DNA from: Boseongicola sp. SB0665_bin_10
GTDB lineage: Bacteria > Pseudomonadota > Alphaproteobacteria > Rhodobacterales > Rhodobacteraceae
Assembly: GCA_009838075.1 (NCBI GenBank)
Contig: VXSG01000119.1
Span: 1-64,000 of the forward strand
Reading direction: 5' to 3'
Length of the DNA stretch: 64,000 nt
Shown here one piece after another: positions 37,671-48,073 of this stretch. Position 1 is the stretch's first letter. Every line of letters starts with the position of its first letter. The translations under genes were made by a program, and so were the position numbers. Below the pieces are notes generated by a model that worked only from the letters and a program-made list of their open reading frames with translations, was not told the origin of the DNA and made no database searches.

Positions 37671-38939
37671 ATGGCTGATCGCCTCAATCTCTCTGAACTC
37701 AAGTCCAAGTCTCCGAAAGAGCTGCTGGACCTCGCCGAGGATCTCGAAATCGAGAATGCGTCGACCATGCGCAAGGGCGAGATGATGTTCTCGATCCTGA
37801 AGGAACGTGCCGACGAGGACTGGACGATTGGTGGCGACGGTGTCCTGGAAGTTCTGCAGGACGGCTTTGGTTTCCTGCGTTCACCGGAAGCGAACTATCT
37901 GCCCGGGCCGGACGACATCTACGTTTCGCCGGAGATGATCCGCCAGTTTGCGCTGCGTACCGGCGACACGGTTGAGGGCGTCATTCGCGAACCAAACGAC
38001 AACGAACGATACTTTGCCATGACGAAAGTGGAAGAGATCAACTTTCAGGATCCGGAGAAGGCGCGGCACAAGGTAAGTTTCGACAATCTCACGCCGCTGT
38101 ATCCGGACGAGCGGCTGACGATGGAAATTGAGGATCCCACGATCAAGGACAGGTCTGCCCGGGTCATCGACCTCGTGGCGCCGATTGGAAAAGGCCAGAG
38201 GTCATTGATCGTGGCGCCGCCCCGGACCGGAAAGACCGTGATTCTCCAGAACATCGCGCATTCGATCGAGACCAATCACCCCGAATGCTACCTGATCGTC
38301 CTGCTGATCGACGAGCGCCCCGAGGAGGTGACCGACATGCAGAGGTCGGTCAAGGGCGAAGTGGTTTCATCGACGTTCGATGAGCCCGCCAGCCGCCATG
38401 TCGCGGTAAGCGACATGGTGATCGAGAAAGCCAAGCGCCTGGTCGAACACAAGCGGGATGTCGTGATTCTGCTTGATTCAATCACCCGTCTGGGGCGTGC
38501 GTTCAATACGGTCGTGCCATCCTCCGGGAAAGTGCTGACGGGCGGCGTTGACGCCAACGCGCTGCAACGTCCGAAACGGTTCTTCGGTGCGGCAAGGAAT
38601 ATCGAGGAAGGGGGATCCTTGACCATCATAGCAACGGCACTCATCGAGACGGGCAGCAGGATGGACGAAGTCATCTTCGAGGAGTTCAAGGGCACGGGCA
38701 ACAGCGAGATCGTCCTGGACCGGAAAGTGGCGGACAAGCGCGTCTATCCCGCAATGGACATTCTCAAGTCCGGCACCAGGAAGGAGGACCTGCTCGTCGA
38801 CAAGAACGACTTGCAAAAGACCTTCGTCCTGCGGCGGATCCTGAACCCGATGGGCACAACGGATGCCATCGAGTTCCTCTTGTCGAAGCTCAAGCAAACG
38901 AAGACCAACTCGGAGTTCTTCGACTCGATGAATGCCTAA
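37671..38939 (+). CDS. rho: Transcription termination factor Rho
   Basis: The 422-residue hexameric RNA helicase that ends transcription. The N-terminal domain ([19 protein letters not shown]) and RNA-binding cold-shock fold ([22 protein letters not shown]) are intact. The ATPase shows [18 protein letters not shown] (Walker A) and [16 protein letters not shown] (Walker B), followed by the Q- and R-loop region [20 protein letters not shown]. The gap of 125 bases upstream should hold its promoter or autoregulatory leader. trmE starts 18 bases after the stop. Confidence 0.98.
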   Translation: MADRLNLSELKSKSPKELLDLAEDLEIENASTMRKGEMMFSILKERADEDWTIGGDGVLEVLQDGFGFLRSPEANYLPGPDDIYVSPEMIRQFALRTGDTVEGVIREPNDNERYFAMTKVEEINFQDPEKARHKVSFDNLTPLYPDERLTMEIEDPTIKDRSARVIDLVAPIGKGQRSLIVAPPRTGKTVILQNIAHSIETNHPECYLIVLLIDERPEEVTDMQRSVKGEVVSSTFDEPASRHVAVSDMVIEKAKRLVEHKRDVVILLDSITRLGRAFNTVVPSSGKVLTGGVDANALQRPKRFFGAARNIEEGGSLTIIATALIETGSRMDEVIFEEFKGTGNSEIVLDRKVADKRVYPAMDILKSGTRKEDLLVDKNDLQKTFVLRRILNPMGTTDAIEFLLSKLKQTKTNSEFFDSMNA

Positions 38940-38957
38940 TTCTATGTTTTATTTCAA

Positions 38958-40247
38958 ATGGTTAACCACAGCCATACGATATTTGCCCTCAGCAGCGCCC
39001 GGGGAAAGTCCGGCGTTGCCGTAGTACGGCTTTCCGGTCCCGGTGCGGGCACCGCGCTTGATCGGCTTGCCGGCGGCCGGCCGCAGCCACGACACGCGTC
39101 ACTCCGGGCGCTTTCGGACGGCGACGGCATGCTGGACGAGGCGCTCGTCCTCTGGTTTCCGAAGCCCCGCAGCCTTACGGGCGAGGATGTTGCGGAACTT
39201 CACCTGCACGGTTCCTTGGCGACAGTGGATGCAGTCTTGCGGACGCTTGGCAACCTGTCCGGACACAGGCTTGCGGAGCCTGGAGAATTCACGCGGCGGG
39301 CGCTGGAGAACGAGCGCCTCGATCTTGCCCAGGTCGAGGGCCTTTCCGACCTCATCGAAGCGGAAACCGAGGCCCAGCGCCGACAGGCGCTGCGGGTACT
39401 CTCGGGCGCCTTGGGAGCGCGGGCGGCGAGCTGGCGGTCAAGGCTGGTCAGGGCGGCCGCCTTGCTTGAAGCGACGATCGACTTTGCTGATGAGGACGTG
39501 CCTGCAGACGTGAGGCCGGAGGTCGCGGAGCTGGTGGCGGCCGTCATTTCGGACCTTCGGAAGGAAAGCGCAGGTACCGGAATTGCGGAGCGCATTCGTG
39601 ACGGGTTCGAAGTCGCGATCGTCGGGCCCCCAAACGTGGGAAAGTCGACGTTGCTGAATGCGTTGGCAGGCCGGGACGCGGCGATCACGTCGGATATCGC
39701 GGGCACGACACGCGACGTAATCGAGGTAAGAATGAACCTGCGGGGACTGCCCGTCACGGTACTGGACACGGCCGGGCTTCGCGACGGGCGCGACGAAATC
39801 GAGATGCTTGGGGTCGCGAAGGCCCGTGTTCGGGCGGAACAGGCGGACCTTCGCGTGATTCTCACGGAATGCCGCGCTGCAGCGCCGACAATGGAGCCCC
39901 AAGGCGACGATATCCTGGCCGTTCCAAAGTCGGACATTTGCGAAGGGGACTTTTCGGCAAAGACCGGCACGGGGCTTGACTGGCTGGTGGACGAGATCGG
40001 AACCCGGCTGGAATCCCGTGCGAGCACGGCCGGGCTTGCGATCCGGGAGCGGCATCGAACTGCAATGAAGAGAGGAATTGAATCGCTGGATCGTGCTGCA
40101 GCTCAGCTGGAGGCAGGGACGGAACTGGCAGAAATTGCCGCCGAAGAGATTCGTTCTGCAATCCGGGCCCTTGATTCCCTTGCCGGACGCGTTGATGTCG
40201 AGCATATACTTGACGACATCTTCGCCAATTTTTGCATTGGCAAGTAG
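38958..40247 (+). CDS. mnmE: tRNA modification GTPase MnmE (TrmE)
   Basis: A 429-residue GTPase that works with MnmG to modify the wobble uridine (position 34) of certain tRNAs. It has the N-terminal formyl-THF-binding domain ([22 protein letters not shown], then [14 protein letters not shown]-like [15 protein letters not shown]). The G-domain follows with [28 protein letters not shown] and [19 protein letters not shown]. The C-terminal end [10 protein letters not shown] carries the catalytic Cys that all MnmE share. Its partner mnmG starts 6 bases downstream. Confidence 0.97.
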   Translation: MVNHSHTIFALSSARGKSGVAVVRLSGPGAGTALDRLAGGRPQPRHASLRALSDGDGMLDEALVLWFPKPRSLTGEDVAELHLHGSLATVDAVLRTLGNLSGHRLAEPGEFTRRALENERLDLAQVEGLSDLIEAETEAQRRQALRVLSGALGARAASWRSRLVRAAALLEATIDFADEDVPADVRPEVAELVAAVISDLRKESAGTGIAERIRDGFEVAIVGPPNVGKSTLLNALAGRDAAITSDIAGTTRDVIEVRMNLRGLPVTVLDTAGLRDGRDEIEMLGVAKARVRAEQADLRVILTECRAAAPTMEPQGDDILAVPKSDICEGDFSAKTGTGLDWLVDEIGTRLESRASTAGLAIRERHRTAMKRGIESLDRAAAQLEAGTELAEIAAEEIRSAIRALDSLAGRVDVEHILDDIFANFCIGK

Positions 40248-40253
40248 CAAGCG

Positions 40254-42128
40254 GTGTTTCACGTGAAACAGTCTCGACCAGTCGTGGTTGTTGTCGGCGG
40301 CGGACATGCCGGCGCGGATGCGGCCCACGCGGCGGCGCGGCGGGGCGCGCGCGTGGTTCTCGTCACGCTTTCGCGTGACGGAATCGGTGTCATGTCGTGC
40401 AACCCGGCGATCGGCGGTCTGGGCAAGGGGCACCTCGTACGGGAAATCGATGCGCTCGACGGAGTCATGGGCCGTGTCGCGGACCGTGCAGGAATCCAGT
40501 TCCGGCTTCTGAATCGGCGGAAGGGACCGGCCGTCCAGGGACCGCGTGCCCAGGCAGACAGGGCGCTCTATCGCGCTGAAATGCTTGCGGAAATCTCGAC
40601 ACATCCGGGAGTGAGCATTCTCGAGGGCGAGGTGACGGACTTCATCATGGAGGGGTCCCGGGTCGCCGGCGTCGTGCTTGCGGACGGATCCAGGATCGCC
40701 GCGTCGGCGACGGTTCTGACCACGGGAACCTTCTTGCGCGGGATGATCCATATCGGCACCACGTCGCGCCCGGGCGGACGGATTGGCGACGCGCCGTCGG
40801 TGGCCCTGGCGGAGCGGATCGACGAGTTCGGACTGCCCCTCGGGCGGCTGAAGACGGGAACGCCGCCACGGCTGCGGACGTCGTCCATTGACTGGGACGG
40901 GCTTGAAATGCAGCCCAGCGACGAGAATCCCGTGTTCTTTTCGTTTCTGACGCGGCGCGCGGTGGCGCGGCAGGTCGCCTGCGGAATCACGCGCACCAAC
41001 GAGAGGACGCATGACATCATCCGGCAGAACCTTGACAGGTCGGCGATGTATGGCGGGAACATCGAGGGCGTCGGGCCAAGATACTGCCCGTCCGTCGAGG
41101 ACAAGGTGGTGCGCTTCGCGGACAAGTCCGCGCACCAGGTCTTCCTGGAGCCCGAGGGACTGAACTCCGACCTGGTGTATCCGAACGGGCTCTCAACGTC
41201 GTTGCCGGAGGACGTGCAGAACGAGTACGTTCATTCAATAGCAGGCCTGGAGCGCGCGGAAATCGCGCAACCGGGCTACGCGATCGAATACGACTATGTC
41301 GACCCGCGGGCGCTGGCGTCGACATTGAGGCTGCGGGACGTCGAAGGCCTTTACCTGGCTGGCCAGATCAACGGGACAACAGGATACGAGGAGGCTGCGG
41401 CGCAGGGCCTGGTTGCAGGTCTCAATGCGGCCGCTGACGCATTGGGTCTCGAACCGGCCAGGTTTTCGCGCGAATCCTCGTATGCTGGAGTCATGATCGA
41501 TGATCTCGTGACCCGAGGCGTGAGCGAACCCTACAGGATGTTCACGTCCCGTGCGGAATTCAGGCTTTCCCTGCGGGCGGACAATGCGGACCAGCGCCTG
41601 ACCCCGTTCGGGATCGGGCTCGGATGCGTGGGCAAGGCACGGCAGGAGGAATTCGCGAGGAAGATGGAAGCGCTGGAATCCGCCAAGGCGCAAGTTGAAG
41701 GGGTGCGCGTATCCGCATCCGAGGCTGCGGATGCCGGAATCCGGATTTCGCGACGCGGCACAGCGCGAACAGGGACGGAGATCCTGGCCTTTGCGGATGT
41801 CGGCTTTGAGGACCTCCTGGCCCTGCGGCCGGAACTTTCGGATATCCGTGTGGATATCCAGGAACAACTCAAGCGTGACGCCCTTTACGCGCAATACGTG
41901 GCGCGGCAGGCGAAGGATGTGGAAAACCTTCGGCGCGACGAGGCACATGCGATTCCGGCGGACTTCGACTACGGGCGCCTGAGCGGGCTCTCCGGCGAAT
42001 TGCGGCAGAAGCTAGTGGCAGTGCGCCCCGAAACGCTCGGCCAGGCCGGACGGGTCGAAGGCATGACGCCTGCCGCGCTGACGCTGATCCTGGCAAGGCT
42101 TCGCATGGCGGAACGCCGCGCATCATGA
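40254..42128 (+). CDS. mnmG: tRNA wobble-uridine modification enzyme MnmG (GidA)
   Basis: The 624-residue FAD-dependent partner of MnmE. The FAD loop [22 protein letters not shown] lies near the N-terminus, [21 protein letters not shown] and [17 protein letters not shown] follow, and [20 protein letters not shown] is diagnostic. The start is a GTG at 40254 (reading MFHVKQ) that sits on the edge of the parS palindrome 40255-40270, so the first codons double as a ParB site. Its stop overlaps rsmG by 4 bases (ATGA). Confidence 0.97.
   Translation: MFHVKQSRPVVVVVGGGHAGADAAHAAARRGARVVLVTLSRDGIGVMSCNPAIGGLGKGHLVREIDALDGVMGRVADRAGIQFRLLNRRKGPAVQGPRAQADRALYRAEMLAEISTHPGVSILEGEVTDFIMEGSRVAGVVLADGSRIAASATVLTTGTFLRGMIHIGTTSRPGGRIGDAPSVALAERIDEFGLPLGRLKTGTPPRLRTSSIDWDGLEMQPSDENPVFFSFLTRRAVARQVACGITRTNERTHDIIRQNLDRSAMYGGNIEGVGPRYCPSVEDKVVRFADKSAHQVFLEPEGLNSDLVYPNGLSTSLPEDVQNEYVHSIAGLERAEIAQPGYAIEYDYVDPRALASTLRLRDVEGLYLAGQINGTTGYEEAAAQGLVAGLNAAADALGLEPARFSRESSYAGVMIDDLVTRGVSEPYRMFTSRAEFRLSLRADNADQRLTPFGIGLGCVGKARQEEFARKMEALESAKAQVEGVRVSASEAADAGIRISRRGTARTGTEILAFADVGFEDLLALRPELSDIRVDIQEQLKRDALYAQYVARQAKDVENLRRDEAHAIPADFDYGRLSGLSGELRQKLVAVRPETLGQAGRVEGMTPAALTLILARLRMAERRAS
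40255..40270. promoter_or_regulatory. parS: parS partition site 1
   Basis: An exact 16-bp palindrome, TGTTTCACGTGAAACA, the near-universal chromosomal ParB binding site. It begins at the second base of the mnmG GTG start codon. ParB spreading from here could influence translation initiation or transcription of mnmG. parB lies 3.3 kb downstream. Confidence 0.92.
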
Positions 42129-42733
42129 CCGGCAAGGCGGAGTTTTGCGCCCGGACGAATGTTTCACGTGAAACATTGGCGATGCTCGAGACTCACGCCG
42201 GGCTCCTGAAGCGCTGGAACCGGAGCATAAACCTCGTGTCGGCCGGCACGACGGAGGCGTTGTGGACACGGCATTTCCTCGATTCGGCGCAACTGCTCCG
42301 ACTGGCGCCTCCGGCGCGTCGCTGGGTCGACCTTGGAAGCGGCGGAGGCTTTCCCGGAGCCGTTGTCGGCATCATGGCAAGGGCCGTGACCGAGACCGTC
42401 CTGATCGAGGCGGATCAGAGAAAGGCCGCGTTTCTGGGGGCGCTTTCGCGGCAAACCAGCGGTTTCAGGGTCATGTCGGAGCGGCTCGAGAGTGCGGAGC
42501 CACAATGCGGCGACGTCGTGTCCGCGCGCGCCCTTGCACCGCTTGGAACGCTCCTCGGCCATGTGCACCGGCACCTGAAGCCGAATGGCCGGGCGATCCT
42601 GCCAAAGGGGAAGAATGTGCAGGGTGAGATCAGGCAGGCGCTTGAACACTGGCGTTTTGATTGCAAGACATATCCGAGCGAGACGGACGAAGATGCCGTG
42701 ATACTGAGCATCGGAGGAATAGAACGTGCCTGA
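42125..42733 (+). CDS. rsmG: 16S rRNA m7G527 methyltransferase RsmG (GidB)
   Basis: A 202-residue SAM-dependent enzyme that methylates G527 of 16S rRNA. The motif [17 protein letters not shown] is the SAM-binding loop. [23 protein letters not shown] precedes it, and [31 protein letters not shown] is the motif-IV region. The 5' end carries the second parS (42160-42175), read as NVSRET in this frame. It overlaps mnmG by 4 bases and parA by 8. Confidence 0.95.
   Translation: MTGKAEFCARTNVSRETLAMLETHAGLLKRWNRSINLVSAGTTEALWTRHFLDSAQLLRLAPPARRWVDLGSGGGFPGAVVGIMARAVTETVLIEADQRKAAFLGALSRQTSGFRVMSERLESAEPQCGDVVSARALAPLGTLLGHVHRHLKPNGRAILPKGKNVQGEIRQALEHWRFDCKTYPSETDEDAVILSIGGIERA
42160..42175. promoter_or_regulatory. 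parS: parS partition site 2
   Basis: A second exact TGTTTCACGTGAAACA, inside the rsmG coding region 35 bases after its start and 1.9 kb from site 1. Two perfect palindromes beside parAB are the expected ParB loading sites near the origin. Confidence 0.92.
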
Positions 42734-43529
42734 ACGGGGCCCGCGGCCGCGAATCATCGCGATCGCCAACCAGAAAGGCGGTGTCGGGAAGACGACGACC
42801 GCGATCAACCTCGGGGCTGCGCTCGCGGAATCGGGCTGCAAGGTTCTTCTGATTGACCTTGATCCCCAGAGCAATGCGTCCACCGGGCTGGGAATAGGCC
42901 ACGAACGCCGCGAATACACGACATACGACCTGGTCCTGGAGGGAGCGCGTCTGCAACGCGTGGTGCAGGAATGCGGAGTCGCGGGCCTCTACGTGGCTCC
43001 GGGCACGACCGACCTGAGCTCGGCAGATGTCGAAATGGTCTCGATGGAACGGCGCAGCTTCCTGTTGCGCAACGCGTTGAGGCATCCCGACACGGACGCG
43101 CTTGGCCTGGATTTCATGCTGATCGACTGCCCTCCGGCGCTGAATCTCCTGACCGTGAACGCGATGGTGGCCGCTGATTCCGTCTTGGTCCCGCTGCAGA
43201 CCGAGTTTCTGGCGCTGGAAGGCCTGTCACAGCTGATGCTGACCCTTCGACAGGTGCGTGACACGGCCAACCCGGACCTGCGCATCGAGGGAGTCGTCCT
43301 GACCATGTATGACGGACGGAACAAGCTGAGCCAGCAAGTGGCAGGCGATGCCCGGGAGACCTTGGGCGGCCTTGTTTACGATACGGTTGTGCCGCGAAAC
43401 GTGCGCATTTCCGAGGCGCCCGGCTATGCAATGCCCGTCATCGGCTATGAACCGGACTCGAAGGGCGCCTTGGCCTATCGTGCACTGGCGAAGGAAATGC
43501 TAGTGAAGCAGGCGCAGATGACATCGTGA
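42726..43529 (+). CDS. parA: Chromosome partitioning ATPase ParA (Soj)
   Basis: A 267-residue deviant-Walker ATPase that moves ParB-bound origins. The P-loop IAIANQKGGVGKTTTAINLGAAL has the signature Lys before the canonical Lys. VLLIDLDPQSNASTGLG and FMLIDCPPALNLLTVNAM carry the catalytic acids. It starts with a GTG at 42726 inside the rsmG end. The gene is immediately followed by parB. Confidence 0.97.
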   Translation: MPERGPRPRIIAIANQKGGVGKTTTAINLGAALAESGCKVLLIDLDPQSNASTGLGIGHERREYTTYDLVLEGARLQRVVQECGVAGLYVAPGTTDLSSADVEMVSMERRSFLLRNALRHPDTDALGLDFMLIDCPPALNLLTVNAMVAADSVLVPLQTEFLALEGLSQLMLTLRQVRDTANPDLRIEGVVLTMYDGRNKLSQQVAGDARETLGGLVYDTVVPRNVRISEAPGYAMPVIGYEPDSKGALAYRALAKEMLVKQAQMTS

Positions 43530-43540
43530 GGGGCAGGACC

Positions 43541-44455
43541 ATGACGAAGGAAAAGGCTGAACTCCGGCGCGGGCTGGCGCCCAGGCGAGGGATTTCGGCT
43601 CTCATGGCCGATCTTGAGTCGAAGCCGGCCTCCGGAACGGGGGCCGGGCGCGGCGGCGAGACGACGGTCGGCATCGACCGGATCTCGCCGAACCCGGGGC
43701 AGCCGAGGCGGGCGTTCACGGACTCCGCCCTGGACGAGCTCGCCGCCTCGATCCGCGAGAAGGGGATCATCCAGCCCCTGGTCCTCCGCAGGGATCCCCG
43801 CGACCCGGACCGCTACGAGATCGTCGCCGGCGAGCGCCGGTGGCGGGCGGCGCAGCGCGCGCAGCTGCACGAGGTTCCCGCGATCGTGCGCGATCTCGGC
43901 GACGCGGAGGTGCTGGAGATCGCCATCGTCGAGAACATCCAGCGCGCCGACCTGAACGCGATGGAGGAGGCGGCGGGCTACCGGCAGCTGACGGAGCGCT
44001 ACGGCCATACGCAGGAGGCGCTCGCCCGGGCCCTGGGCAAGAGCCGCAGCCACGTCGCGAACCTGCTGCGGTTGCTCGCGTTGCCGGACGCCGTGCAGGA
44101 GATGGTGCGGTCGGGGGCGCTGTCGGCGGGCCATGCCCGCGCGCTGGTGACGGCGGCGGAGCCGGAGGCGCTTGCGCGGCGGATCGTCGCCAGGGGGCTT
44201 TCCGTGCGCCAGGCGGAGGTGCTGGTCCAGGAGGAGCGGGATGGCGGGCAGCCGCGGCCCCGCGGCAGGCGCCGCAGGGCGAAGGACGCCGACACGCGGG
44301 CCGCGGAAAAAGACCTTGCGGCCGCGCTCGGGATGAAGGTGAGCATCGACCACGTTGCCGAAGGCGAGGCGGGGTCCGTGACGCTCCGCTACGCGACCCT
44401 GGAGCAGTTCGACGAGCTCTGCCGGCGGCTCCTGGTGACCACGGGGACGGGCTGA
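43541..44455 (+). CDS. parB: Chromosome partitioning protein ParB (Spo0J)
   Basis: The 304-residue CTP-dependent DNA clamp that binds parS. A ParA-stimulating N-terminus (AELRRGLAPRRGISALM) comes first, with an Arg-rich patch. Then the CTP-binding fold (ISPNPGQPRRAFTDSALDELAASI, EIVAGERRWRAAQRA, VENIQRADLN), a helix-turn-helix (RYGHTQEALARALGKSRSHVANLLRLL) and a C-terminal dimer domain follow. I chose the ATG at 43541, 11 bases after parA, with AGGA upstream; a GTG at 43526 is an alternative. The third-position GC is visibly higher than in parA. The last 67 bases overlap hemW on the other strand. Confidence 0.96.
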   Translation: MTKEKAELRRGLAPRRGISALMADLESKPASGTGAGRGGETTVGIDRISPNPGQPRRAFTDSALDELAASIREKGIIQPLVLRRDPRDPDRYEIVAGERRWRAAQRAQLHEVPAIVRDLGDAEVLEIAIVENIQRADLNAMEEAAGYRQLTERYGHTQEALARALGKSRSHVANLLRLLALPDAVQEMVRSGALSAGHARALVTAAEPEALARRIVARGLSVRQAEVLVQEERDGGQPRPRGRRRRAKDADTRAAEKDLAAALGMKVSIDHVAEGEAGSVTLRYATLEQFDELCRRLLVTTGTG

Positions 44456-45573
44456 ACGAGGATCTCCCGCAGGATTGCGTCAAGAAGGGGGCGTCCCTTG
44501 CGCGTCGCTCGAACGAATTCCGGAGTTCGCTCCAAATGCCCAGAGTCAATCAACCCATTGATATTATTGTATTCTTTTAGCATGTCTGTCGTGACGCCCT
44601 CGGCAAGGCGCAGGCCTGCCATGACGGCCTCGATGCGCGCGTCCTCCACGGAAACGGCATCGCACCGGCTGTAGCCGCTGCCTGTCCTTTCGACGGAGTC
44701 GAGCCACCGGTCCGGGGAGGAATGGCATTCCGTTGCGAAGCGAAGGCCATCGATCGTCAGGCGACCATGCGCGCCTGGTCCGATGCCCGCCCAACTGCCC
44801 GAGCGCCAATACACGAGATTGTGCCTGCTTTCCTCTCCTGGCCGCGCGTGGTTCGAAATTTCGTAGGCTGGAAGTCCCGCCGCCTCCGTCATGTCTTGCG
44901 TGATGTTGAACATGTCCAGGGAACGGCACTCGTCAGGGAGTCCAGGCAGGCGTCCGGCAGCGTGACGGTCGCCGAACGCCGTGCCTGGCTCGATCGTGAG
45001 CTGGTAGAGCGACACGTGGTCGGCGGTGAGTTCGAGAGCTTCCGCAAGTTCCGCTTCCCAGTCCGAAGCTGTCTGGTTCTGGCGGGCGTAGATCAGGTCG
45101 AAGGAAACGCGCGGAAACACGGATCGCGCGATGTCATAGGCAGCGATGGCCTCGGCGCTCGTATGAAGGCGGCCAAGCGCCTTCAGGTCCGGATCGCGAA
45201 GCGACTGGATGCCAATCGAGAGACGGTTGACGCCTGCCCGGGCGTAGTCGCGAAAACGGCCGGCCTCGACCGAGGTCGGGTTGGCCTCAAGGGTGATCTC
45301 GATGTCGTCGGCAGGGCTCCAGGCATCCCGTGCCGCTTCGACGATACGGGCGACGGTTTCCGCCGCCATGAGGCTTGGCGTGCCGCCGCCGAAGAACATC
45401 GAGCCGAGCTTGCGGGGGCCGACGTCTTCCCGGATTCGCGCGATTTCCTTGAGAAACGCCCATTGCCAGCGCGGCTGGTCGATGGATGCGGCGACATGGC
45501 TGTTGAAATCGCAATAGGGGCACTTTGCCTGGCAGAACGGCCAATGAACATAAAGGCCGAATCCCCTATCCAT
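44389..45573 (-). CDS. hemW: HemW, radical SAM heme chaperone
   Basis: A 394-residue radical SAM protein annotated in the past as oxygen-independent coproporphyrinogen oxidase. HemW proteins insert or hand over heme and lack the extra residues of HemN. The cluster motif is CQAKCPYC (Cys14, 18 and 21). FFGGGTPSLM binds SAM, and GIGPGAHGRL is a HemW landmark. The start ATG at 45573 overlaps rdgB by 8 bases. The last 22 residues have no family match and lie over the parB end, so the natural C-terminus may have been extended by loss of a stop. Confidence 0.94.
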   Translation of the reverse strand: MDRGFGLYVHWPFCQAKCPYCDFNSHVAASIDQPRWQWAFLKEIARIREDVGPRKLGSMFFGGGTPSLMAAETVARIVEAARDAWSPADDIEITLEANPTSVEAGRFRDYARAGVNRLSIGIQSLRDPDLKALGRLHTSAEAIAAYDIARSVFPRVSFDLIYARQNQTASDWEAELAEALELTADHVSLYQLTIEPGTAFGDRHAAGRLPGLPDECRSLDMFNITQDMTEAAGLPAYEISNHARPGEESRHNLVYWRSGSWAGIGPGAHGRLTIDGLRFATECHSSPDRWLDSVERTGSGYSRCDAVSVEDARIEAVMAGLRLAEGVTTDMLKEYNNINGLIDSGHLERTPEFVRATRKGRPLLDAILREILVQPVPVVTRSRRQSSSNCSRVA

Positions 45574-46177
45574 GCTGGAACACCGCCGATAGCTTCCGGA
45601 ACGCATCGGCGCGATGACTGACGCGGTTCTTTTCCAGCCGGCTCATCTGGCCGAACGTGACTGCGTGGCCGTCGGGCTGGAAGATCGGGTCGTATCCATG
45701 GCCCTTGTCCCCGCGCATGGGCCATGTGATCCGGCCGTCCATGCACCCTTCGAAAGTCTCTCCATGACCGTCCGGCCAGGCAAGCACGAAGGTGCAGCAA
45801 AACCGGGCGGTCCAGGGCTGTGTGGCGCCGGAATCCAGAAGTGCGTTGTAGGTGCGGGTCATTGCGCGCACGAAGTCGCGCCCACCGGGCGTCTCGGCCC
45901 AGTCCGCGGTGTGGACGCCCGGTGCGCCGCCAAGGGCATCGATCTCGATCCCGGAATCGTCGGCAAGCGCTGGCAGTCCGCTGGCGCTGGAGGCGGCATG
46001 CGCCTTGATCCGGGCGTTCGCGACGAAGTCCGCGCCGGTCTCTTCCGGTTCATCGAGGCCAAGTTCGGTCGCCCCGATGACCTGGATCGCGTGGTCGCCG
46101 AGCAGGTCGGTGATCTCTTCGAGCTTTCCGGAATTGTGTGTCGCAACCAGAAGGCGGTCGCCGGAGAAGCGGCGCAT
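45566..46177 (-). CDS. rdgB: dITP/XTP pyrophosphatase (RdgB)
   Basis: A 203-residue house-cleaning enzyme that removes deaminated purine triphosphates (dITP, XTP). Substrate motifs LLVATHNSGKLEEI, ADDSGIEIDALGGAPGVHTADWA and GHGYDPIFQPDGHAVTFGQMS are all present. It is the middle gene of rph-rdgB-hemW. Its ATG shares one base with the rph stop, and its end overlaps hemW by 8 bases. Confidence 0.96.
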   Translation of the reverse strand: MRRFSGDRLLVATHNSGKLEEITDLLGDHAIQVIGATELGLDEPEETGADFVANARIKAHAASSASGLPALADDSGIEIDALGGAPGVHTADWAETPGGRDFVRAMTRTYNALLDSGATQPWTARFCCTFVLAWPDGHGETFEGCMDGRITWPMRGDKGHGYDPIFQPDGHAVTFGQMSRLEKNRVSHRADAFRKLSAVFQHG

Positions 46178-46887
46178 CAGGCAATGGCGTCCTTTTGTGC
46201 GGTGACAAGTGCTTGGGCGCCACGACCGGCAAGGTCGAGCAACGCGGACATTTCGTCGCGCGAGAAGGCTTCCCCCTCTGCCGACGTCTGGACTTCGACC
46301 AGTCGGCCCGTGCCAGTCATGACGAAGTTGCCGTCAACGCTTGCTTCGCTGTCTTCAGGGTAGTCAAGGTCCAGGATCGGCTGGCCACCGTATATGCCGC
46401 AGGAAACGGCCGCAACGTGGTCCCCGACCGGATCGGCCGTGACCTGGCCTGACTTCAAGAGCTCATTGGCCGCAAGACGCAATGCAACCCAGCCGCCGGT
46501 AATGGATGCACAGCGTGTGCCACCATCGGCCTGGAGGACATCGCAGTCGATGACGACCTGGCGTTCGCCGAGCGCGGAACGGTCCACGCAGGCGCGAAGG
46601 GCCCGGCCAACAAGCCGCTGGATTTCCTGCGTGCGTCCGGACTGGCCGGTCTTGGCCTCGCGACGGCCGCGCGAATGCGTTGCACGAGGCAGCATGCCAT
46701 ATTCCGCAGTCACCCAGCCAAGCCCGGAGTTCTTCAGCCAGAATGGTATCCGTCCATCGATCGATGCGGTGCACAGAACCTGCGTGTCGCCGCACTTGAT
46801 CAGGCATGATCCTTCCGCATGGCGCGTGACGCCCGCCTCGATGGACACGCTGCGCATCTCGTCGTTCTTTCGTCCCGAGGGCCGCAT
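46177..46887 (-). CDS. rph: Ribonuclease PH
   Basis: A 236-residue phosphorolytic exonuclease that trims tRNA 3' ends. The start [27 protein letters not shown] is typical, [33 protein letters not shown] carries phosphate-binding Arg residues, and [25 protein letters not shown] carries the catalytic acids. The ATG at 46887 fits; upstream ATGs reach into hrcA's opposite strand. It is divergent from hrcA with 118 bases between them. Confidence 0.96.
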   Translation of the reverse strand: MRPSGRKNDEMRSVSIEAGVTRHAEGSCLIKCGDTQVLCTASIDGRIPFWLKNSGLGWVTAEYGMLPRATHSRGRREAKTGQSGRTQEIQRLVGRALRACVDRSALGERQVVIDCDVLQADGGTRCASITGGWVALRLAANELLKSGQVTADPVGDHVAAVSCGIYGGQPILDLDYPEDSEASVDGNFVMTGTGRLVEVQTSAEGEAFSRDEMSALLDLAGRGAQALVTAQKDAIA

Positions 46888-47005
46888 GGAAATTCTCCGG
46901 TTTTGACGGGACGCTTGATAGTTGCGGCACCGGACTGCATCAACCCCGATTGACCTTCTGCGCCGCTTCAATTTAATTTCAGCGCCCTGACATCCCGACC
47001 GACAC

Positions 47006-48073
47006 ATGACCGACGCTGGCCAACTTCTGGAAGAGATGAACGACCGCTCGCGGGAAGTGTTTCGACGAGTCGTGGAAGCGTATCTGGAGACCGGCGATCC
47101 GGTGGGCTCACGCAGGCTCACGCGGGAACTGAACGAGAAGGTCAGCGCGGCGACGGTCAGAAACGTAATGCAGGATCTGGAATTTCTCGGACTCCTGGCT
47201 TCGCCGCATTCCTCCGCGGGGCGATTCCCGACCGAATCGGGGCTGCGACTCTTCGTTGACGGGATGATGGAAGTGAGCGACCCGTCAAGCCAGGACCGGG
47301 AGGCAATAGAATCCGAACTGCAGGCGACCGACGAAAGTGTCGCGACCTTGCTTGACAGGGTTGGTTCAGCATTGTCGGGCGTGACCCGGGGCGCATCCCT
47401 TGTATTGGCGCCGAAGCATGACGCAGCCGTGCGGCACATAGAATTCATCAGCCTGGCGGCCGACCGCGCCATGGTGGTGCTGGTCTTCGCGGACGGACAT
47501 GTCGAGAACCGGCTGTTCTCGCCGCCGCCGGGACAGACTGCAAGCAGCTTTCGAGAGGCCGCCAATTTCCTGAACGCCGCCTTGGCTGGCCACACGCTTT
47601 CGGAACTGGGGGAAGTCTTCCAAAGGGAGATTCAGCAGCATCGGCAAAAGCTCAACGAGCTTGCGCGTGACCTTGTCGAAAGCGGGACGGTGATTTGGGA
47701 GAATGAGGGAACCGACTACGAGCGCCTGATCGTGCGAGGCCGTTCCAACTTGTTGGCGGGAAGCGCCGAGGAGGAGGACCTTGAGCGGATCCGGAACCTG
47801 TTCGACGACCTGGAACGCAAGCGTGACATTGCGGAGTTTCTCGAGCTGACGGATGCGGGAGAGGGAGTGCGCATTTTCATCGGTTCGGAAAACAAGCTTT
47901 TTTCGCTTTCCGGTTCCTCTTTGGTCGTCTCTCCCTATATGAACTCCGATCGAAGGATCATCGGAGCCATTGGAGTGATCGGACCGACCCGCCTCAACTA
48001 TGGACGGATCGTTCCCATAGTGGACTATACCGCACAGCTGGTGGGCCGGCTGTTTACCGATCGAGGGCAGTAA
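47006..48073 (+). CDS. hrcA: Heat-inducible transcription repressor HrcA
   Basis: A 355-residue repressor of chaperone genes that binds the CIRCE operator and is kept active by GroEL. The N-terminal winged helix ([34 protein letters not shown]) contacts DNA, followed by the HrcA-specific insert domain (about residues 130-300) and the GAF-like end. No CIRCE inverted repeat was seen in the 118-base gap upstream, so the operon may be under RpoH control instead. It overlaps grpE by one base (TAATG). Confidence 0.95.
   Translation: MTDAGQLLEEMNDRSREVFRRVVEAYLETGDPVGSRRLTRELNEKVSAATVRNVMQDLEFLGLLASPHSSAGRFPTESGLRLFVDGMMEVSDPSSQDREAIESELQATDESVATLLDRVGSALSGVTRGASLVLAPKHDAAVRHIEFISLAADRAMVVLVFADGHVENRLFSPPPGQTASSFREAANFLNAALAGHTLSELGEVFQREIQQHRQKLNELARDLVESGTVIWENEGTDYERLIVRGRSNLLAGSAEEEDLERIRNLFDDLERKRDIAEFLELTDAGEGVRIFIGSENKLFSLSGSSLVVSPYMNSDRRIIGAIGVIGPTRLNYGRIVPIVDYTAQLVGRLFTDRGQ

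Noticed and set aside
39438-41135. A 565-residue leftward open frame
   Set aside because: It is antisense to mnmE and mnmG, both of which carry clear motifs. It also crosses the parS site.
46888-47005. CIRCE operator upstream of hrcA
   Set aside because: I looked for TTAGCACTC with a 9-base spacer and GAGTGCTAA and found no match, even relaxed.
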